This document shows positions 10,553-19,899 of a DNA stretch of 64,000 nt, one piece after another. This DNA is from Anaerococcus ihuae (lineage in GTDB: Bacteria > Bacillota > Clostridia > Tissierellales > Peptoniphilaceae): positions 564,001-628,000 of the forward strand of contig NZ_CAKMRU010000001.1 in the NCBI RefSeq assembly GCF_928368155.1, read 5' to 3'. The notes beneath the pieces were generated by a model. That model saw only the letters and a list, made by a program, of their open reading frames with translations, did no database searches and was not told the DNA's origin. Each line of letters starts with the position of its first letter. Position 1 is the first letter of the stretch. A program made the translations under genes and the position numbers.

Positions 10553-11869
10553 ATGAACGCACCAATTGTTACACTAGTAGGTAGAACAAATGTGGGAAAA
10601 TCTACTTTGTTTAATCGACTAGTAGGAAAAAGAAAAGCGATAACTGAAGATATAAATGGAGTTACTAGAGATAGGGTTTATGACAAGGTTGAATGGTTAA
10701 ATCATGAATTTATCCTAGCTGATACAGGTGGACTTGACATATCAAATAAAGACCTAATGAATGTTGAAATTAAATCACAAGTTGAAAAAGCCTTATTAGA
10801 AAGTGATTTGATTTTATTTGTGGTTGATGGAAGAGAAGGAATTAATCCTCACGATTATGAAATAGCTAACGAAATTCGAAAATATAATAAAAAAGTTATA
10901 ATAGTTGCAAATAAAATTGATGGATCAATAATTCCAGATCATATTTATGATTTTTACCAATTTGGTTTTGACGATTTAATTTCAATTTCAGCAGAAGGCT
11001 CAAAAAATCTTGGAGATTTGTTGGATAAGATAGTTGATTCAATAGATTTTTCAAAATTTGATACTAATTTAGATGCTACAAGGATTGCAATCATTGGAAA
11101 ACCTAATGCAGGAAAATCATCTTTGGTAAATCATTTATTAAATGAAGAAAGAATGATTGTTACCGATATTGCAGGTACTACAAGAGATGCTATAGATTCT
11201 TATTGGCAATACAATGGAAATAATTATGTTCTAATTGATACAGCAGGACTTAGAAGGAAAAATAAGGTTAATGATAATATTGAATATTATGCTAACCAAA
11301 GAACTTTTGATGCTGTAGATAGCTCTGAAATATGTTTATTTTTAATAGATGCAAGTGTAGGAGTTACAGAACAAGATACAAAAATTGCAGGATATGCTCA
11401 CAATAAGAAAAAAGCAATAATAATTGCCGTAAATAAGTGGGATAAAGTTGAAAAAGAAACAAATACTATGAGAAATATGGAAAAAGAAATTAGAAATAAA
11501 TTATCTTTTGCCCTATATGCTCCAATTATTTTCATATCAGTTTTAAAAGGTCAAAGGATTACAGATCTTTTAAATTTAATTGAAATTGTAAACAGTAATT
11601 ATCATACAAGAATAAAAACAGGTGTATTAAACACAATCTTACAAGATGCGATAATGATGACAGCGCCTCCTCAAGATAAGGGAAAAAGGCTTAAAATTTA
11701 TTATATTTCCCAAGTTCAAACGGCCCCACCTAAGTTTTTATTGCATGTAAATGATAAAGAGTTGATGCACTTTTCTTATCAAAGATATTTAGAAAATCAA
11801 ATTAGACAAAATTATAGCCTTCAAGGTGTACCTTTTACTTTTGAAATTAAAGAAAGGAAAGAAAAATGA
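10553..11869 (+). CDS. der: Ribosome-biogenesis GTPase Der (EngA)
   Basis: Der has two tandem GTPase domains and a C-terminal KH-like domain and is needed for 50S assembly. First P-loop GRTNVGKST (residues 10-18), G3 DTGG, G4 NKID; second P-loop GKPNAGKSS, DTAGLR, NKWDKV; the KH-like domain runs from about 355 to the end. I choose the ATG at 10553 because GGAG sits 6 bp upstream; an in-frame ATG 12 bp earlier overlaps that site. Position 3 of the first P-loop is Thr where most homologues have Pro. The stop overlaps plsY (ATGA). Confidence 0.95.
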   Translation: MNAPIVTLVGRTNVGKSTLFNRLVGKRKAITEDINGVTRDRVYDKVEWLNHEFILADTGGLDISNKDLMNVEIKSQVEKALLESDLILFVVDGREGINPHDYEIANEIRKYNKKVIIVANKIDGSIIPDHIYDFYQFGFDDLISISAEGSKNLGDLLDKIVDSIDFSKFDTNLDATRIAIIGKPNAGKSSLVNHLLNEERMIVTDIAGTTRDAIDSYWQYNGNNYVLIDTAGLRRKNKVNDNIEYYANQRTFDAVDSSEICLFLIDASVGVTEQDTKIAGYAHNKKKAIIIAVNKWDKVEKETNTMRNMEKEIRNKLSFALYAPIIFISVLKGQRITDLLNLIEIVNSNYHTRIKTGVLNTILQDAIMMTAPPQDKGKRLKIYYISQVQTAPPKFLLHVNDKELMHFSYQRYLENQIRQNYSLQGVPFTFEIKERKEK

Positions 11870-12444
11870 AATTTGTTTTAGTCGCAATTTTTTCATACTT
11901 ACTTGGATCAATTCCTTTTTCATACATAATAGCAAAAACTTTTTTTAAAAAAGATATAAGAAGTATGGGGAGTGGAAATCCAGGTACTACAAATGTTTTT
12001 AGAAATTTTGGAGCCTTAGCAGGATGCTTTTGTTTATTTTTAGATATGGCAAAAGGATTTGTTGCAGTATATTTTTCTACTCTTTTATTGGGTGAAAAAT
12101 TTGGATTAATTGCTTTTGTTTCTGTAGTTTTGGGACATGTATTTTCAATATTTTTAAAATTCAAAGGTGGAAAAGGAGTGGCGACATCAGCAGGAGCTTT
12201 AATCGCTTACAATATAAGTATATTTTTGTGCTTACTTCTTGTATTTTTGGTAATATTTTTATTAACAAGAACAGTTTCAAAAGCGTCTTTAACTGCAAGT
12301 CTATTAGCTCCATTTATTTCTTATTATTTTCAAGGATTTAGCCTTTTCACAATAATAATATCATTAGTTGCACTTACTATTATTATTGAGCATAGGACAA
12401 ACATAGTTAGGATTATAAACCACCAAGAAAAGAAAATGTTTTAA
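11866..12444 (+). CDS. plsY: Acyl-phosphate glycerol-3-phosphate acyltransferase PlsY
   Basis: Integral membrane enzyme that transfers an acyl group from acyl-phosphate to glycerol-3-phosphate, the first step of phospholipid synthesis. The 192 residues form about five helices and carry the signatures GSIPFSYIIAK, GSGNPGTTNVFRNFG and FKGGKGVATSAG. The start overlaps the der stop by 4 bp, and gpsA, which makes the glycerol-3-phosphate substrate, follows after 9 bp, so the pathway is co-encoded. Confidence 0.96.
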   Translation: MKFVLVAIFSYLLGSIPFSYIIAKTFFKKDIRSMGSGNPGTTNVFRNFGALAGCFCLFLDMAKGFVAVYFSTLLLGEKFGLIAFVSVVLGHVFSIFLKFKGGKGVATSAGALIAYNISIFLCLLLVFLVIFLLTRTVSKASLTASLLAPFISYYFQGFSLFTIIISLVALTIIIEHRTNIVRIINHQEKKMF

Positions 12445-12453
12445 AGGAGTAAT

Positions 12454-13434
12454 ATGAAAATTTCAATAATAGGTTCAGGAAGTTGGGCAAGTGCTATTGC
12501 AGATTTTCTGTCAAAAGACAATGAAGTTTTGATGTATGCTAGAAATATTAAAGATGTAAATAATATAAATAATTTACACATTAACAAAAAATATTTTGAG
12601 GATATAAAATTAAGTGAGAATATAAAAGCAACAAATAATTTAAATGAATTATTAGACAATAAAATTATTATAAATGCTATTCCTACTCAAAATATTAGAG
12701 AAGTATTAAGTAAAATTAAAGATGGTCTTGATGGAAAAATATTAATTAACTTATCAAAGGGAATAGAAATTTCAACTTTAAAAAGAGTTTCTGAGATAGT
12801 TTATGAACTTAATCCAAATTGTACTTATGCTATTTTAACAGGACCAAGCCATGCAGAAGAAGTTATTAGAAAAATGCCAACTGCTTTAGTTTGCGCTTGT
12901 AAGAATGAAAATATTGCAATAAAAATTCAAGACTTATTTACAAAAGATTATTTGAGAGTTTATACTTCAACTGATGTTGTTGGAGCTGAGATTGGAGGAG
13001 CTGTTAAAAATGTTTTAGCCTTTGGAATAGGAATGGTAAATGGTCTAGGATTTGGGGATAATACCAAAGCTGCAATAATGACTAGGGGAATTTATGAAAT
13101 GAATAAATTTGCTATAAGCCAGGGAGCAGATAGAAAAACAATAAGTGGTCTTTGTGGAATTGGAGATTTAATTGTAACAGCAACAAGTATGCACTCAAGA
13201 AATAATAGGTGTGGAATATTATTTGGTAAAGGATATTCTTTAGATGAAGCTTGTAAAGAAGTTAAAACTGTTGTAGAAGGAATTCCAACAACTAAAGCTC
13301 TTTATAAATTATCAAAAAAAGAAAATATTGAACTTCCTATTACAAATGAAATATATAAGGTTATTTTTGAAGACAAAAATCCTATAGATTCTGTAGAAGT
13401 ATTGATGAATAGAGACAAAAAAAGTGAATATTGA
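12454..13434 (+). CDS. gpsA: NAD(P)H-dependent glycerol-3-phosphate dehydrogenase
   Basis: Reduces dihydroxyacetone phosphate to sn-glycerol-3-phosphate. The 326-residue protein has the N-terminal Rossmann loop IGSGSWASAIAD (usually GxGxWG; here the sixth position is Ala), the GPSHAEEV motif, GAVKNVLAFGIG with the catalytic Lys, and SRNNRCG for phosphate binding. Strong AAAGGAG ribosome site. It is placed directly after plsY, the consumer of its product. Confidence 0.95.
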   Translation: MKISIIGSGSWASAIADFLSKDNEVLMYARNIKDVNNINNLHINKKYFEDIKLSENIKATNNLNELLDNKIIINAIPTQNIREVLSKIKDGLDGKILINLSKGIEISTLKRVSEIVYELNPNCTYAILTGPSHAEEVIRKMPTALVCACKNENIAIKIQDLFTKDYLRVYTSTDVVGAEIGGAVKNVLAFGIGMVNGLGFGDNTKAAIMTRGIYEMNKFAISQGADRKTISGLCGIGDLIVTATSMHSRNNRCGILFGKGYSLDEACKEVKTVVEGIPTTKALYKLSKKENIELPITNEIYKVIFEDKNPIDSVEVLMNRDKKSEY

Positions 13435-13445
13435 TTGGATGTGCT

Positions 13446-14120
13446 ATGAATATAAAAGAAAATATAGATAATCTAAAAAAAGATTTAGAAAATTACGACG
13501 CTATGCTTTTGGCTGTAACAAAAACTCACGGAATAGATAAAATTATGGAAGTTTATGATTACGGCTTAAGAGATTTTGGAGAAAATAAGGTACAAGAATT
13601 AATAGAAAAAAAAGAAAAGATGCCAGATGATATAAATTGGCATTTAATCGGGCATTTACAAACTAATAAGGTAAATAAAATTGTTGGAGAAGTTTGTTTA
13701 ATTCATTCTGTTGATTCATTAAAAATTTTAAATAAAATTAATAATAGAGCCAAATCTTTGTCAATTGTTCAGGATTGCTTGATTCAAATTAATGTATCAA
13801 AAGAAGAAAGCAAATCAGGCTTTTATGTTGATGAAATAGATAATTTAATAAAAGAAGCTAGTAAATTGGAAAATATAAAAATTAAAGGTCTTATGACAAT
13901 GGCACCTAATACAGAAGATGAAAATCTTATTAGAAATTGCTTTAGAGAACTTAAAAAAATATTCGATAATTTATCCAATTTAAGTTATAATAATCTTGAA
14001 ATGAAATATCTTTCAATGGGAATGACTCATGACTATAACATTGCACTTGAAGAGGGAGCAAATATAATTAGGGTTGGGTCAAAAATATTTGGTAAAAGGA
14101 TGTACAAAAATGTTAGATAA
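13446..14120 (+). CDS. yggS: YggS family pyridoxal-phosphate homeostasis protein
   Basis: COG0325/PLPBP protein that binds PLP on a TIM-barrel fold without known catalytic turnover and tunes vitamin B6 and amino acid pools. The PLP lysine is Lys26 in LLAVTKTHG; FGENKVQEL, WHLIGHLQTNK, GLMTMAP and the closing RVGSKIFG are family motifs. The start is ATG 13446 with GGA 6 bp upstream; an upstream TTG overlapping the gpsA stop lacks a ribosome site. As usual in Gram-positives, it precedes sepF. Confidence 0.93.
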   Translation: MNIKENIDNLKKDLENYDAMLLAVTKTHGIDKIMEVYDYGLRDFGENKVQELIEKKEKMPDDINWHLIGHLQTNKVNKIVGEVCLIHSVDSLKILNKINNRAKSLSIVQDCLIQINVSKEESKSGFYVDEIDNLIKEASKLENIKIKGLMTMAPNTEDENLIRNCFRELKKIFDNLSNLSYNNLEMKYLSMGMTHDYNIALEEGANIIRVGSKIFGKRMYKNVR

Positions 14121-14685
14121 ATTTAAAGAATTTATAGGAATTGACGATGATTATGATGAATATGATGAAGAAATTGATGATGAAAGAGAAATAGAAAAAA
14201 CTAGTGATAATACAGAGAAAACTTATAGTCCTAGTTCAACATATGACTTTAATAGTTCAGTAAGTAAGGAAGAAGAAAGATCAACTACTTACCCATCATT
14301 TTCAAATGATTATTCTTCTAATAACAAAAGTAGAAAAATTAGGGGAGGAGACAATATAGTAAGTATGAATTCAAATAATAGAAGTTTTGGTCAAAGCTCA
14401 GCTAGTTCTTTTAGAATTTCTATTCAAGAACCTTTAAGCTATGATGAAGATGGCCCAAAAATTGTCGATGATATCTTAGATAAAAAAGTTGTAGTATTAA
14501 ATCTTGAAATGTTAGAAGTTGATAAGAAAAGACAAATTTTAGACTTCGTATCTGGTGCTGTTTATGCTCTAGAAGGAACTGTTGAGAAAGTATCAAAGGG
14601 TATTTTTGTAATTTGTCCTAAAGGAGTAGATATTGACAATTATGTAGAAGACCAAATTTCAAGCGGAAATTATAACCAATTGTAA
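14110..14685 (+). CDS. sepF: Cell-division protein SepF
   Basis: SepF binds FtsZ polymers and the membrane and helps build the septum in Gram-positives. The 191-residue form shows an N-terminal amphipathic start (MLDKFKEFIGI) for membrane binding, an acidic/Ser-Asn-rich linker (about 12-110), and the conserved DUF552 core with VVVLNLEMLEVDKKRQILDF and DFVSGAVYALEG. The chosen ATG at 14110 overlaps the yggS stop by 11 bp and has AAAGGA upstream; a start 36 bp earlier would add residues unlike SepF. Order yggS-sepF-ylmH-lspA is typical. Confidence 0.93.
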   Translation: MLDKFKEFIGIDDDYDEYDEEIDDEREIEKTSDNTEKTYSPSSTYDFNSSVSKEEERSTTYPSFSNDYSSNNKSRKIRGGDNIVSMNSNNRSFGQSSASSFRISIQEPLSYDEDGPKIVDDILDKKVVVLNLEMLEVDKKRQILDFVSGAVYALEGTVEKVSKGIFVICPKGVDIDNYVEDQISSGNYNQL

Positions 14686-14701
14686 ATTTTAAAAATCTTT
14701 T

Positions 14702-15469
14702 ATGAAACTAGAATATAATATAGATTTTGTTGAAGATAAGTCTGTAAAGGCAAACATAAAAAAAGCTATCTCTTTATTAGAAAAATCATTTTATACGAAA
14801 AAAGAAGTTTCAAGTTTTTTTCTAAACCCATTTGAACTTTCAGTATTAAATGATATAGCAAAAATTAATAATATAGAGATAGTTTTTTTGTCATGCAATA
14901 AAGAAAGCGAAAGAAATATATTCATTGCTAATCCATATTCCAATGAAATTGATTCTAAAGACTATCTTAGTGTTTTAGAATTTAAACAAAATAGTATTAA
15001 TCATCCTGATGTTCTTGGAGCTCTTTTAAATTTGGGTTTAGAAAGAAATGATATAGGGGATATTTACATTGGTGATGGGATTTGTGAATTTGTAGTTTTA
15101 AATAAAGATAAGGACTTTGTAAAATTTAATTTGACAAAAATTAAAAATGAAAGAGTCAATCTTGATTTTAAAAAAGATAATATTTTATCTAAAAATAAAA
15201 TAGAATATATTGAAAAAAGAGGCTTTATTTCTTCTTTAAGACTTGATAATATAGTTAGTGAATTTGTAAATCTTTCAAGATCAAAAGCTAAAACTTTAAT
15301 TAAAAGACGCTTAATTAAGGTGAATTTTCAAATAATTGATAATCCATCAAAAATTATTGAAGAAAATTCTCTCATATCTATTAGAAAAGAAGGAAGATTC
15401 ATATTCGACAAAGTTATTGGAAAAAGCAAGAAAGATAATTACCACATAGAATATAGGAAGTATAAATGA
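14702..15469 (+). CDS. ylmH: YlmH-like S4-domain RNA-binding protein
   Basis: A 255-residue protein of the YlmH family, which in Bacillus is involved in rescue of stalled large ribosomal subunits alongside RqcH. The N-terminal two thirds match the YlmH-specific domain (YTKKEVSSFFLNPFE, DVLGALLNLGLERNDIGDI), and the S4 domain covers about 181-245 (SLRLDNIVSEFVNLSRSKAK, LIKVNF). It lies between sepF and lspA. There is no recognisable ribosome site before the ATG, only TTTTAAAAATCTTTT, which suggests coupling to upstream translation or weak initiation. Confidence 0.88.
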   Translation: MKLEYNIDFVEDKSVKANIKKAISLLEKSFYTKKEVSSFFLNPFELSVLNDIAKINNIEIVFLSCNKESERNIFIANPYSNEIDSKDYLSVLEFKQNSINHPDVLGALLNLGLERNDIGDIYIGDGICEFVVLNKDKDFVKFNLTKIKNERVNLDFKKDNILSKNKIEYIEKRGFISSLRLDNIVSEFVNLSRSKAKTLIKRRLIKVNFQIIDNPSKIIEENSLISIRKEGRFIFDKVIGKSKKDNYHIEYRKYK

Positions 15470-15933
15470 TTTACACGATTTTAATAATAGCTGGAATAAT
15501 ACTCGATAGACTTAGTAAAGCCTATGCAATATCTCACTTTATAGAAAATCCTATTTTTACAAAGTTTATAAATTTTATTTATGTAGAAAATAGGGGAGCT
15601 GCTTTTGGGATTTTACAAAATAAAAGAATATTTTTTCTTATTTTAACCATAGCAGTAGTTTTTTATTTGTTGTATTATTTCATCAGAAATTTAAAAAGCA
15701 ATCCAAAACTATTGAATATAGCCTTATCACTCATAGTTTCTGGTGCACTAGGAAATTTCTATGACAGATTATTTCATGGATTTGTTGTAGACTTTATAGA
15801 ATTTTCATTTTTTGATTTTCCAGTTTTTAATATAGCAGATATACTAGTTACAACTGGATCAATCTTATTAATTATTTTTATAGGATTTGGGAAAATGGAT
15901 GGAGAAAAAAATGACAGTTCAAATAGGAAATGA
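15466..15933 (+). CDS. lspA: Lipoprotein signal peptidase
   Basis: Signal peptidase II, an aspartyl protease of four membrane helices that cleaves prolipoproteins before the lipid-modified Cys. The 155 residues show [21 protein letters not shown] with VVDF (catalytic Asp109) and FNIADILV (catalytic Asp125). The start overlaps the ylmH stop by 4 bp (ATGA). Its likely substrates in this window include the exported foldase with an LTSC lipobox near 63.3 kb. Confidence 0.95.
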   Translation: MIYTILIIAGIILDRLSKAYAISHFIENPIFTKFINFIYVENRGAAFGILQNKRIFFLILTIAVVFYLLYYFIRNLKSNPKLLNIALSLIVSGALGNFYDRLFHGFVVDFIEFSFFDFPVFNIADILVTTGSILLIIFIGFGKMDGEKNDSSNRK

Positions 15934-16594
15934 TTGGGATGAAATATTAAAAGATGAATGGAGTAAAGATTATTATTTAAATTTAAGAAAAAATTTAATC
16001 CATGAATATAAAAATTATACAATTTATCCAAGCATGTATGATATTTTTAATGCATTAAAGAAGGTTCCTTATAAGGATGTGAAAGTTGTAATTTTGGGAC
16101 AAGATCCTTACCACGGTCAAGGTCAAGCTCATGGTTTTTCTTTTTCTGTTCAAAAAGGCGTAAAAACTCCTCCGTCCTTGTTAAATATTTACAAGGAATT
16201 ACACGATGACTTGGGCTTATATATACCAAATAATGGAAATTTGATAAAATGGGCAAATCAGGGAGTTTTATTACTAAATTCAACCTTAACAGTCAGAGCC
16301 CACCAAGCAAATTCTCACAAAGACATAGGCTGGTCAATCTTGACTGACAACATAATAAAATTATTAAACGAAAGAGAAAAACCTATAGTTTTTCTACTTT
16401 GGGGTAAATTTGCCCAATCAAAAGAAATTTTGATTACAAATAGAAAACATTTAATAATAAAAAGTGCCCACCCATCACCATTTGCAGCCCACAGGGGATT
16501 TTTTGGTTCAAAACCATTTTCAAAAACTAATGATTTTTTAATAAAAAATAATATGAGTCCAATTGATTGGCAAATAGAAAACCTAGACTTATAA
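15911..16594 (+). CDS. ung: Uracil-DNA glycosylase
   Basis: Family 1 UDG that removes uracil from DNA. The 227-residue product carries [16 protein letters not shown] with catalytic Asp65, LLLNSTLTV, and the DNA-intercalating [13 protein letters not shown]. The start at 15911 has GGAG 6 bp upstream and overlaps lspA by 23 bp; longer in-frame starts would consume that site. The gene's last codons lie inside a terminator stem-loop shared with the convergent gene. Confidence 0.95.
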   Translation: MTVQIGNDWDEILKDEWSKDYYLNLRKNLIHEYKNYTIYPSMYDIFNALKKVPYKDVKVVILGQDPYHGQGQAHGFSFSVQKGVKTPPSLLNIYKELHDDLGLYIPNNGNLIKWANQGVLLLNSTLTVRAHQANSHKDIGWSILTDNIIKLLNEREKPIVFLLWGKFAQSKEILITNRKHLIIKSAHPSPFAAHRGFFGSKPFSKTNDFLIKNNMSPIDWQIENLDL

Positions 16595-16608
16595 ATCTAG
16601 GTTTTTTT
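16580..16608. terminator. Bidirectional terminator whose loop is two overlapping stop codons
   Basis: AACCTAGA pairs with TCTAGGTT and a run of T follows. Most of the loop is TTATAA (16589-16594), which is the TAA stop of ung read forward and the TAA stop of the exonuclease gene read backward. Confidence 0.85.
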
Positions 16609-17506
16609 CGATTAAAAATTTCATAATATTTAAAATATTTTCACAAGAGTATATTCCATCTTCCATGATTGATATAAGATTTTTGTTTATTTCATATTTA
16701 CCTTTATTTTTAAGCTTAAAATTATTAACTGTAACAAATCCAGAAGCATTTTTAGATAATTTTCCATATAAAACCATTATTTTTAGTTTTATTACATTAT
16801 CTTCTACAAAAAAATAGTAATTATCTCCTTGAAATAATGCATTATCTAATTTTTTATCTGATATAAATTCAAAATTTCCTATATCCTTATCAATAAAAGC
16901 ATTATTTAAGTAAATTTTACAATCATTTAAAGCAAAAGAAAGTTTATCATTTATTAAATCTTCAGCATTAGAAATAGCCTCTGTTGCAATTAAATCATTT
17001 TTATTATGAATCAAAATAGGCCGTGGATTATTTCGGTTTTCATCTTTTTTGCTTAACTTGCTTATAACTTTATATCTAGGCGGATCATTTCTTTGAATTC
17101 CAACAATTTTTTCAATTTCACTAAGCTTTAAAGATTTAAATTCAATTAATTTTCTTTTAGATTTAATAAATTTATATAGGTCTACATTTTCTGGCCAAAC
17201 AGGTTCCAATTTATTTTCAATAAGTCTAACATTCAAAAATGGAAGATCAAAGATTTCCCCATTATAGGTAATTAATTTTTTATCTCTTATTTTTTCTTTA
17301 TAAATTTGCAATAATCTTATTTCTTCATAATCATTTTTTGAAAAATATTGTTCTATATAAAATTTATTTTTTTTATAATCAAAGTATATTAGTCCTAAAA
17401 CTACAAGCTTATCTCGTTTTGGATCAAGTCCTGTAGTTTCAATATCTAAAATACATTCATCTTTTTTTAAATTTTTTCTATAAAAAGGGTATCTAACACA
17501 TAGCAT
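16589..17506 (-). CDS. YprB-like ribonuclease H-fold exonuclease-type protein
   Basis: A 305-residue DEDD-type protein similar to Bacillus YprB. Exo I is [11 protein letters not shown] (Asp and Glu), exo II is [13 protein letters not shown], and exo III is represented by NDLIATEAI near the middle. The C-terminal third is unassigned and lacks the TPR region seen in YprB. I prefer the ATG at 17504-17506; a TTG 90 bp further upstream would run through the divergent promoter and into the cysteine desulfurase gene. Substrate is unknown. Convergent with ung, divergent from the desulfurase. Confidence 0.75.
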   Translation of the reverse strand: MLCVRYPFYRKNLKKDECILDIETTGLDPKRDKLVVLGLIYFDYKKNKFYIEQYFSKNDYEEIRLLQIYKEKIRDKKLITYNGEIFDLPFLNVRLIENKLEPVWPENVDLYKFIKSKRKLIEFKSLKLSEIEKIVGIQRNDPPRYKVISKLSKKDENRNNPRPILIHNKNDLIATEAISNAEDLINDKLSFALNDCKIYLNNAFIDKDIGNFEFISDKKLDNALFQGDNYYFFVEDNVIKLKIMVLYGKLSKNASGFVTVNNFKLKNKGKYEINKNLISIMEDGIYSCENILNIMKFLIEKNLDL

Positions 17507-17526
17507 ATTTTTACTATACCTTATAT

Positions 17527-17555
17527 TTGCTTTATTTTCTCTATAATAATATAAT
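17527..17555 (+). promoter_or_regulatory. Sigma-A promoter for the cysteine desulfurase-thiI operon
   Basis: TTGCTT (17527-17532) and TATAAT (17550-17555) are separated by 17 bp, with AAAGGATGTGAT as an extended ribosome site before the ATG at 17580. Confidence 0.75.
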
Positions 17556-17579
17556 AAATAAGTTAAAGGATGTGATAAA

Positions 17580-18698
17580 ATGATATACTTAGACAATGCA
17601 GCTACAACTAGAATGTATGATGAAGTTATAGATATAGAAAAAGATTTTGAAAAGAAATTTTTTGCAAATCCATCAGCCCTACATAGCTTTGGGATGGATG
17701 TTGAAAATAAAGTTAAAGAAGCAAGACAAATTATAGCTTCATATATAAATTCAAATGAAAATGAAATTTATTTTACAAAGGGAGCAACTGAATCAAATAA
17801 TATAATAATTAACTCTATTGCAAGTGAAAAAAATACAGCTATTACCACAAAATTAGAACATTCATCAGTAATTGATGCCTTTGATAATTCATCTTTCAAA
17901 GAAGTTAAACTAATTTCAAACGATAATCAAGGATTTATAGATTTTGATTCTTTAGAAAACTTAATAGATAAAGATACTAAACTTGTTTCAATTATTTATG
18001 TACAAAATGAAATAGGTTGTATTCAAGATATAAGAAAAATATCAGATATAATTAAAAGAAAAAATAAAGATATTTTATTTCATATAGATGCAACTCAAGC
18101 TTTAGGGAAAATTTCTTGTGATGTAAAAAAATTGGGCGTTGATGCAATGAGCTTTTCATCTCACAAGGTCCATGGTCCAAAAGGAATAGGTGGTTTATAT
18201 GTAAAAGATTCCTTTAAAATTAAAATAAAGCCTGTATTATTTGGAGGAAGACAAGAAATTTTCTCATCTGGAACTACTAATGCTCCAGCAATTTATAGTT
18301 TTGCCAAAGCTTTAGAATTATCAAATAAAAAAGAAGATTTTTCATATATAAGAGACTTAAATACTTATTTAAGAGAAATAATTGAAAACACAATCTCAGA
18401 TATTCATGTAAATTCACCATACGAAAACTCTAGTCCCTATATTTTAAACATTGCCTTTAAAAATATAAAATCAGAGGTTTTACTTCATATGCTAGAGGGA
18501 GATGATATTTTCGTAGCAAGTGGATCGGCTTGTTCAAAAGGAAATAATAGTAGAATTTTATCTGCTTTAAACTTGGATGAAAAATATATGGATGGAGCTA
18601 TAAGATTTTCTTTTTCACATGATATTAGTAAAAAAGATTTAGATTTTGTAGTAGAAAAATTAAACCAATACGTAGAAGAAATAAGAAAGGTGTTTTAA
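17580..18698 (+). CDS. Cysteine desulfurase (NifS/IscS-like)
   Basis: PLP enzyme converting cysteine to alanine and a protein-bound persulfide. The 372 residues include ATTRMYDEV, the PLP Lys196 in SSHKVHGPKGIGG, and the persulfide Cys318 in ASGSACSKG. The loop around Cys318 is class I (long). Its stop overlaps the thiI start (TAATG), so it most likely serves as the dedicated sulfur donor for s4U formation, as NifZ does for ThiI in Bacillus. It could also feed other pathways. Confidence 0.93.
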   Translation: MIYLDNAATTRMYDEVIDIEKDFEKKFFANPSALHSFGMDVENKVKEARQIIASYINSNENEIYFTKGATESNNIIINSIASEKNTAITTKLEHSSVIDAFDNSSFKEVKLISNDNQGFIDFDSLENLIDKDTKLVSIIYVQNEIGCIQDIRKISDIIKRKNKDILFHIDATQALGKISCDVKKLGVDAMSFSSHKVHGPKGIGGLYVKDSFKIKIKPVLFGGRQEIFSSGTTNAPAIYSFAKALELSNKKEDFSYIRDLNTYLREIIENTISDIHVNSPYENSSPYILNIAFKNIKSEVLLHMLEGDDIFVASGSACSKGNNSRILSALNLDEKYMDGAIRFSFSHDISKKDLDFVVEKLNQYVEEIRKVF

Positions 18699-19864
18699 TG
18701 GAAGATTTACTATCAGTAAGTTTTGGAGAGTTATTTTTAAAAGGAAAAAATAGAAATAAATTTTTCAAAGCAGCAATCGATAATATAAAAAGAAATATAA
18801 AAGATATTGGCTATGAAGAAATGTACCTTGAAAGTTCTAAATTATATATAAAAGCCGATAAAAATGACTTTGACAATTTGATAAAAGAAATAAAAAAAGT
18901 CTTTGGGATTATTTATATTTCCGAGATAAAAAGATGCGATAAAAATATTGAATCTATAAAAATCGCTCTAAAAGAAATTTTAGATAATAAGGATATTAAA
19001 AATAAAACTTTTAAAGTAATAACAAATAGGGTTGATAAGTCTTTCGAAATAAAATCTCCAGAATTTTCACAAATGATGGGAGGATTTATCTTAAAAAATT
19101 ACGCAAAAGATAATAATTTAAAAGTTGATGTTCACGATCCTGATTTTAAGGTTTTTGTTGACATAAAAAAATACGCCTATGTCTATGCAAATAGACACGA
19201 GGGAATAGGTGGATTACCAGTAGGATCAAGTGGAAACGGACTTTTATTATTGTCAGGAGGAATTGATTCACCAGTTGCTGGATTTATGATGGCAAAAAGA
19301 GGCATGAAAATAGATTGCTTACATTTTCATTCCTATCCATTTACTTCAAAAAGAGCCTTACAAAAAGCTTTAGATTTAGGAAAAATCCTATCACAATATA
19401 CTGGAAAAATGCGAATTTATTCTGTAAACATGGCAGAAATTTATAAATCCATAAATAAAAATTGTAGAAGAAATCAAACTACAATTTTATCTAGAAGATT
19501 TATGATGAGAATTGGAGAAAAAATTTCGGCAAAAAATAACTATAATGCTTTAATTACAGGAGAAAGCTTGGGACAAGTTGCAAGTCAAACTGTAGAAAGT
19601 ATGACAGTAATAGAAGATGCAACAAATCTTCCAATTTTTAAACCTTTACTTGCTCTTGATAAAACAGAAATAATTGATAGAGCATTATTTATTGGATCAT
19701 ATGAAAAAAGTATAGAGCCGTTTGATGATTGCTGTTCAATTTTTGCTCCATCAAATCCAATTACAAAACCTAAACTACAATATATAAAAGAAAGCGAAAG
19801 CAAATTGGATATAGAAGAGCTTGAAAATAATGCTATTGAAAATATGGAAATATTTGACATATAA
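18698..19864 (+). CDS. thiI: tRNA 4-thiouridine synthetase ThiI
   Basis: ThiI adenylates U8 of tRNA and inserts sulfur to give 4-thiouridine. The 388-residue form contains an N-terminal ferredoxin-like region and THUMP domain (about 1-165) and the PP-loop LLLLSGGIDSPVAGFM (about 178-195), then GESLGQVASQT and FDDCCSIF. It lacks the C-terminal rhodanese domain of the E. coli protein, which fits direct persulfide transfer from the adjacent desulfurase. Starts on the A of the preceding stop codon. Confidence 0.95.
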   Translation: MEDLLSVSFGELFLKGKNRNKFFKAAIDNIKRNIKDIGYEEMYLESSKLYIKADKNDFDNLIKEIKKVFGIIYISEIKRCDKNIESIKIALKEILDNKDIKNKTFKVITNRVDKSFEIKSPEFSQMMGGFILKNYAKDNNLKVDVHDPDFKVFVDIKKYAYVYANRHEGIGGLPVGSSGNGLLLLSGGIDSPVAGFMMAKRGMKIDCLHFHSYPFTSKRALQKALDLGKILSQYTGKMRIYSVNMAEIYKSINKNCRRNQTTILSRRFMMRIGEKISAKNNYNALITGESLGQVASQTVESMTVIEDATNLPIFKPLLALDKTEIIDRALFIGSYEKSIEPFDDCCSIFAPSNPITKPKLQYIKESESKLDIEELENNAIENMEIFDI

Positions 19865-19865
19865 G

Positions 19866-19894
19866 TTGACAAAACTTGTAATTGTTGGTAATAT
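19866..19894 (+). promoter_or_regulatory. Sigma-A promoter for rplU-prp-rpmA
   Basis: TTGACA (19866-19871) is separated by 17 bp from TAATAT (19889-19894). It lies just after the thiI stop. Confidence 0.75.
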
Positions 19895-19899
19895 ATTAT

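Noticed and set aside
16589-17596. The longer TTG start for the exonuclease gene
   Set aside because: It would overlap the start of the divergent desulfurase gene and its promoter; the added residues do not resemble the family.
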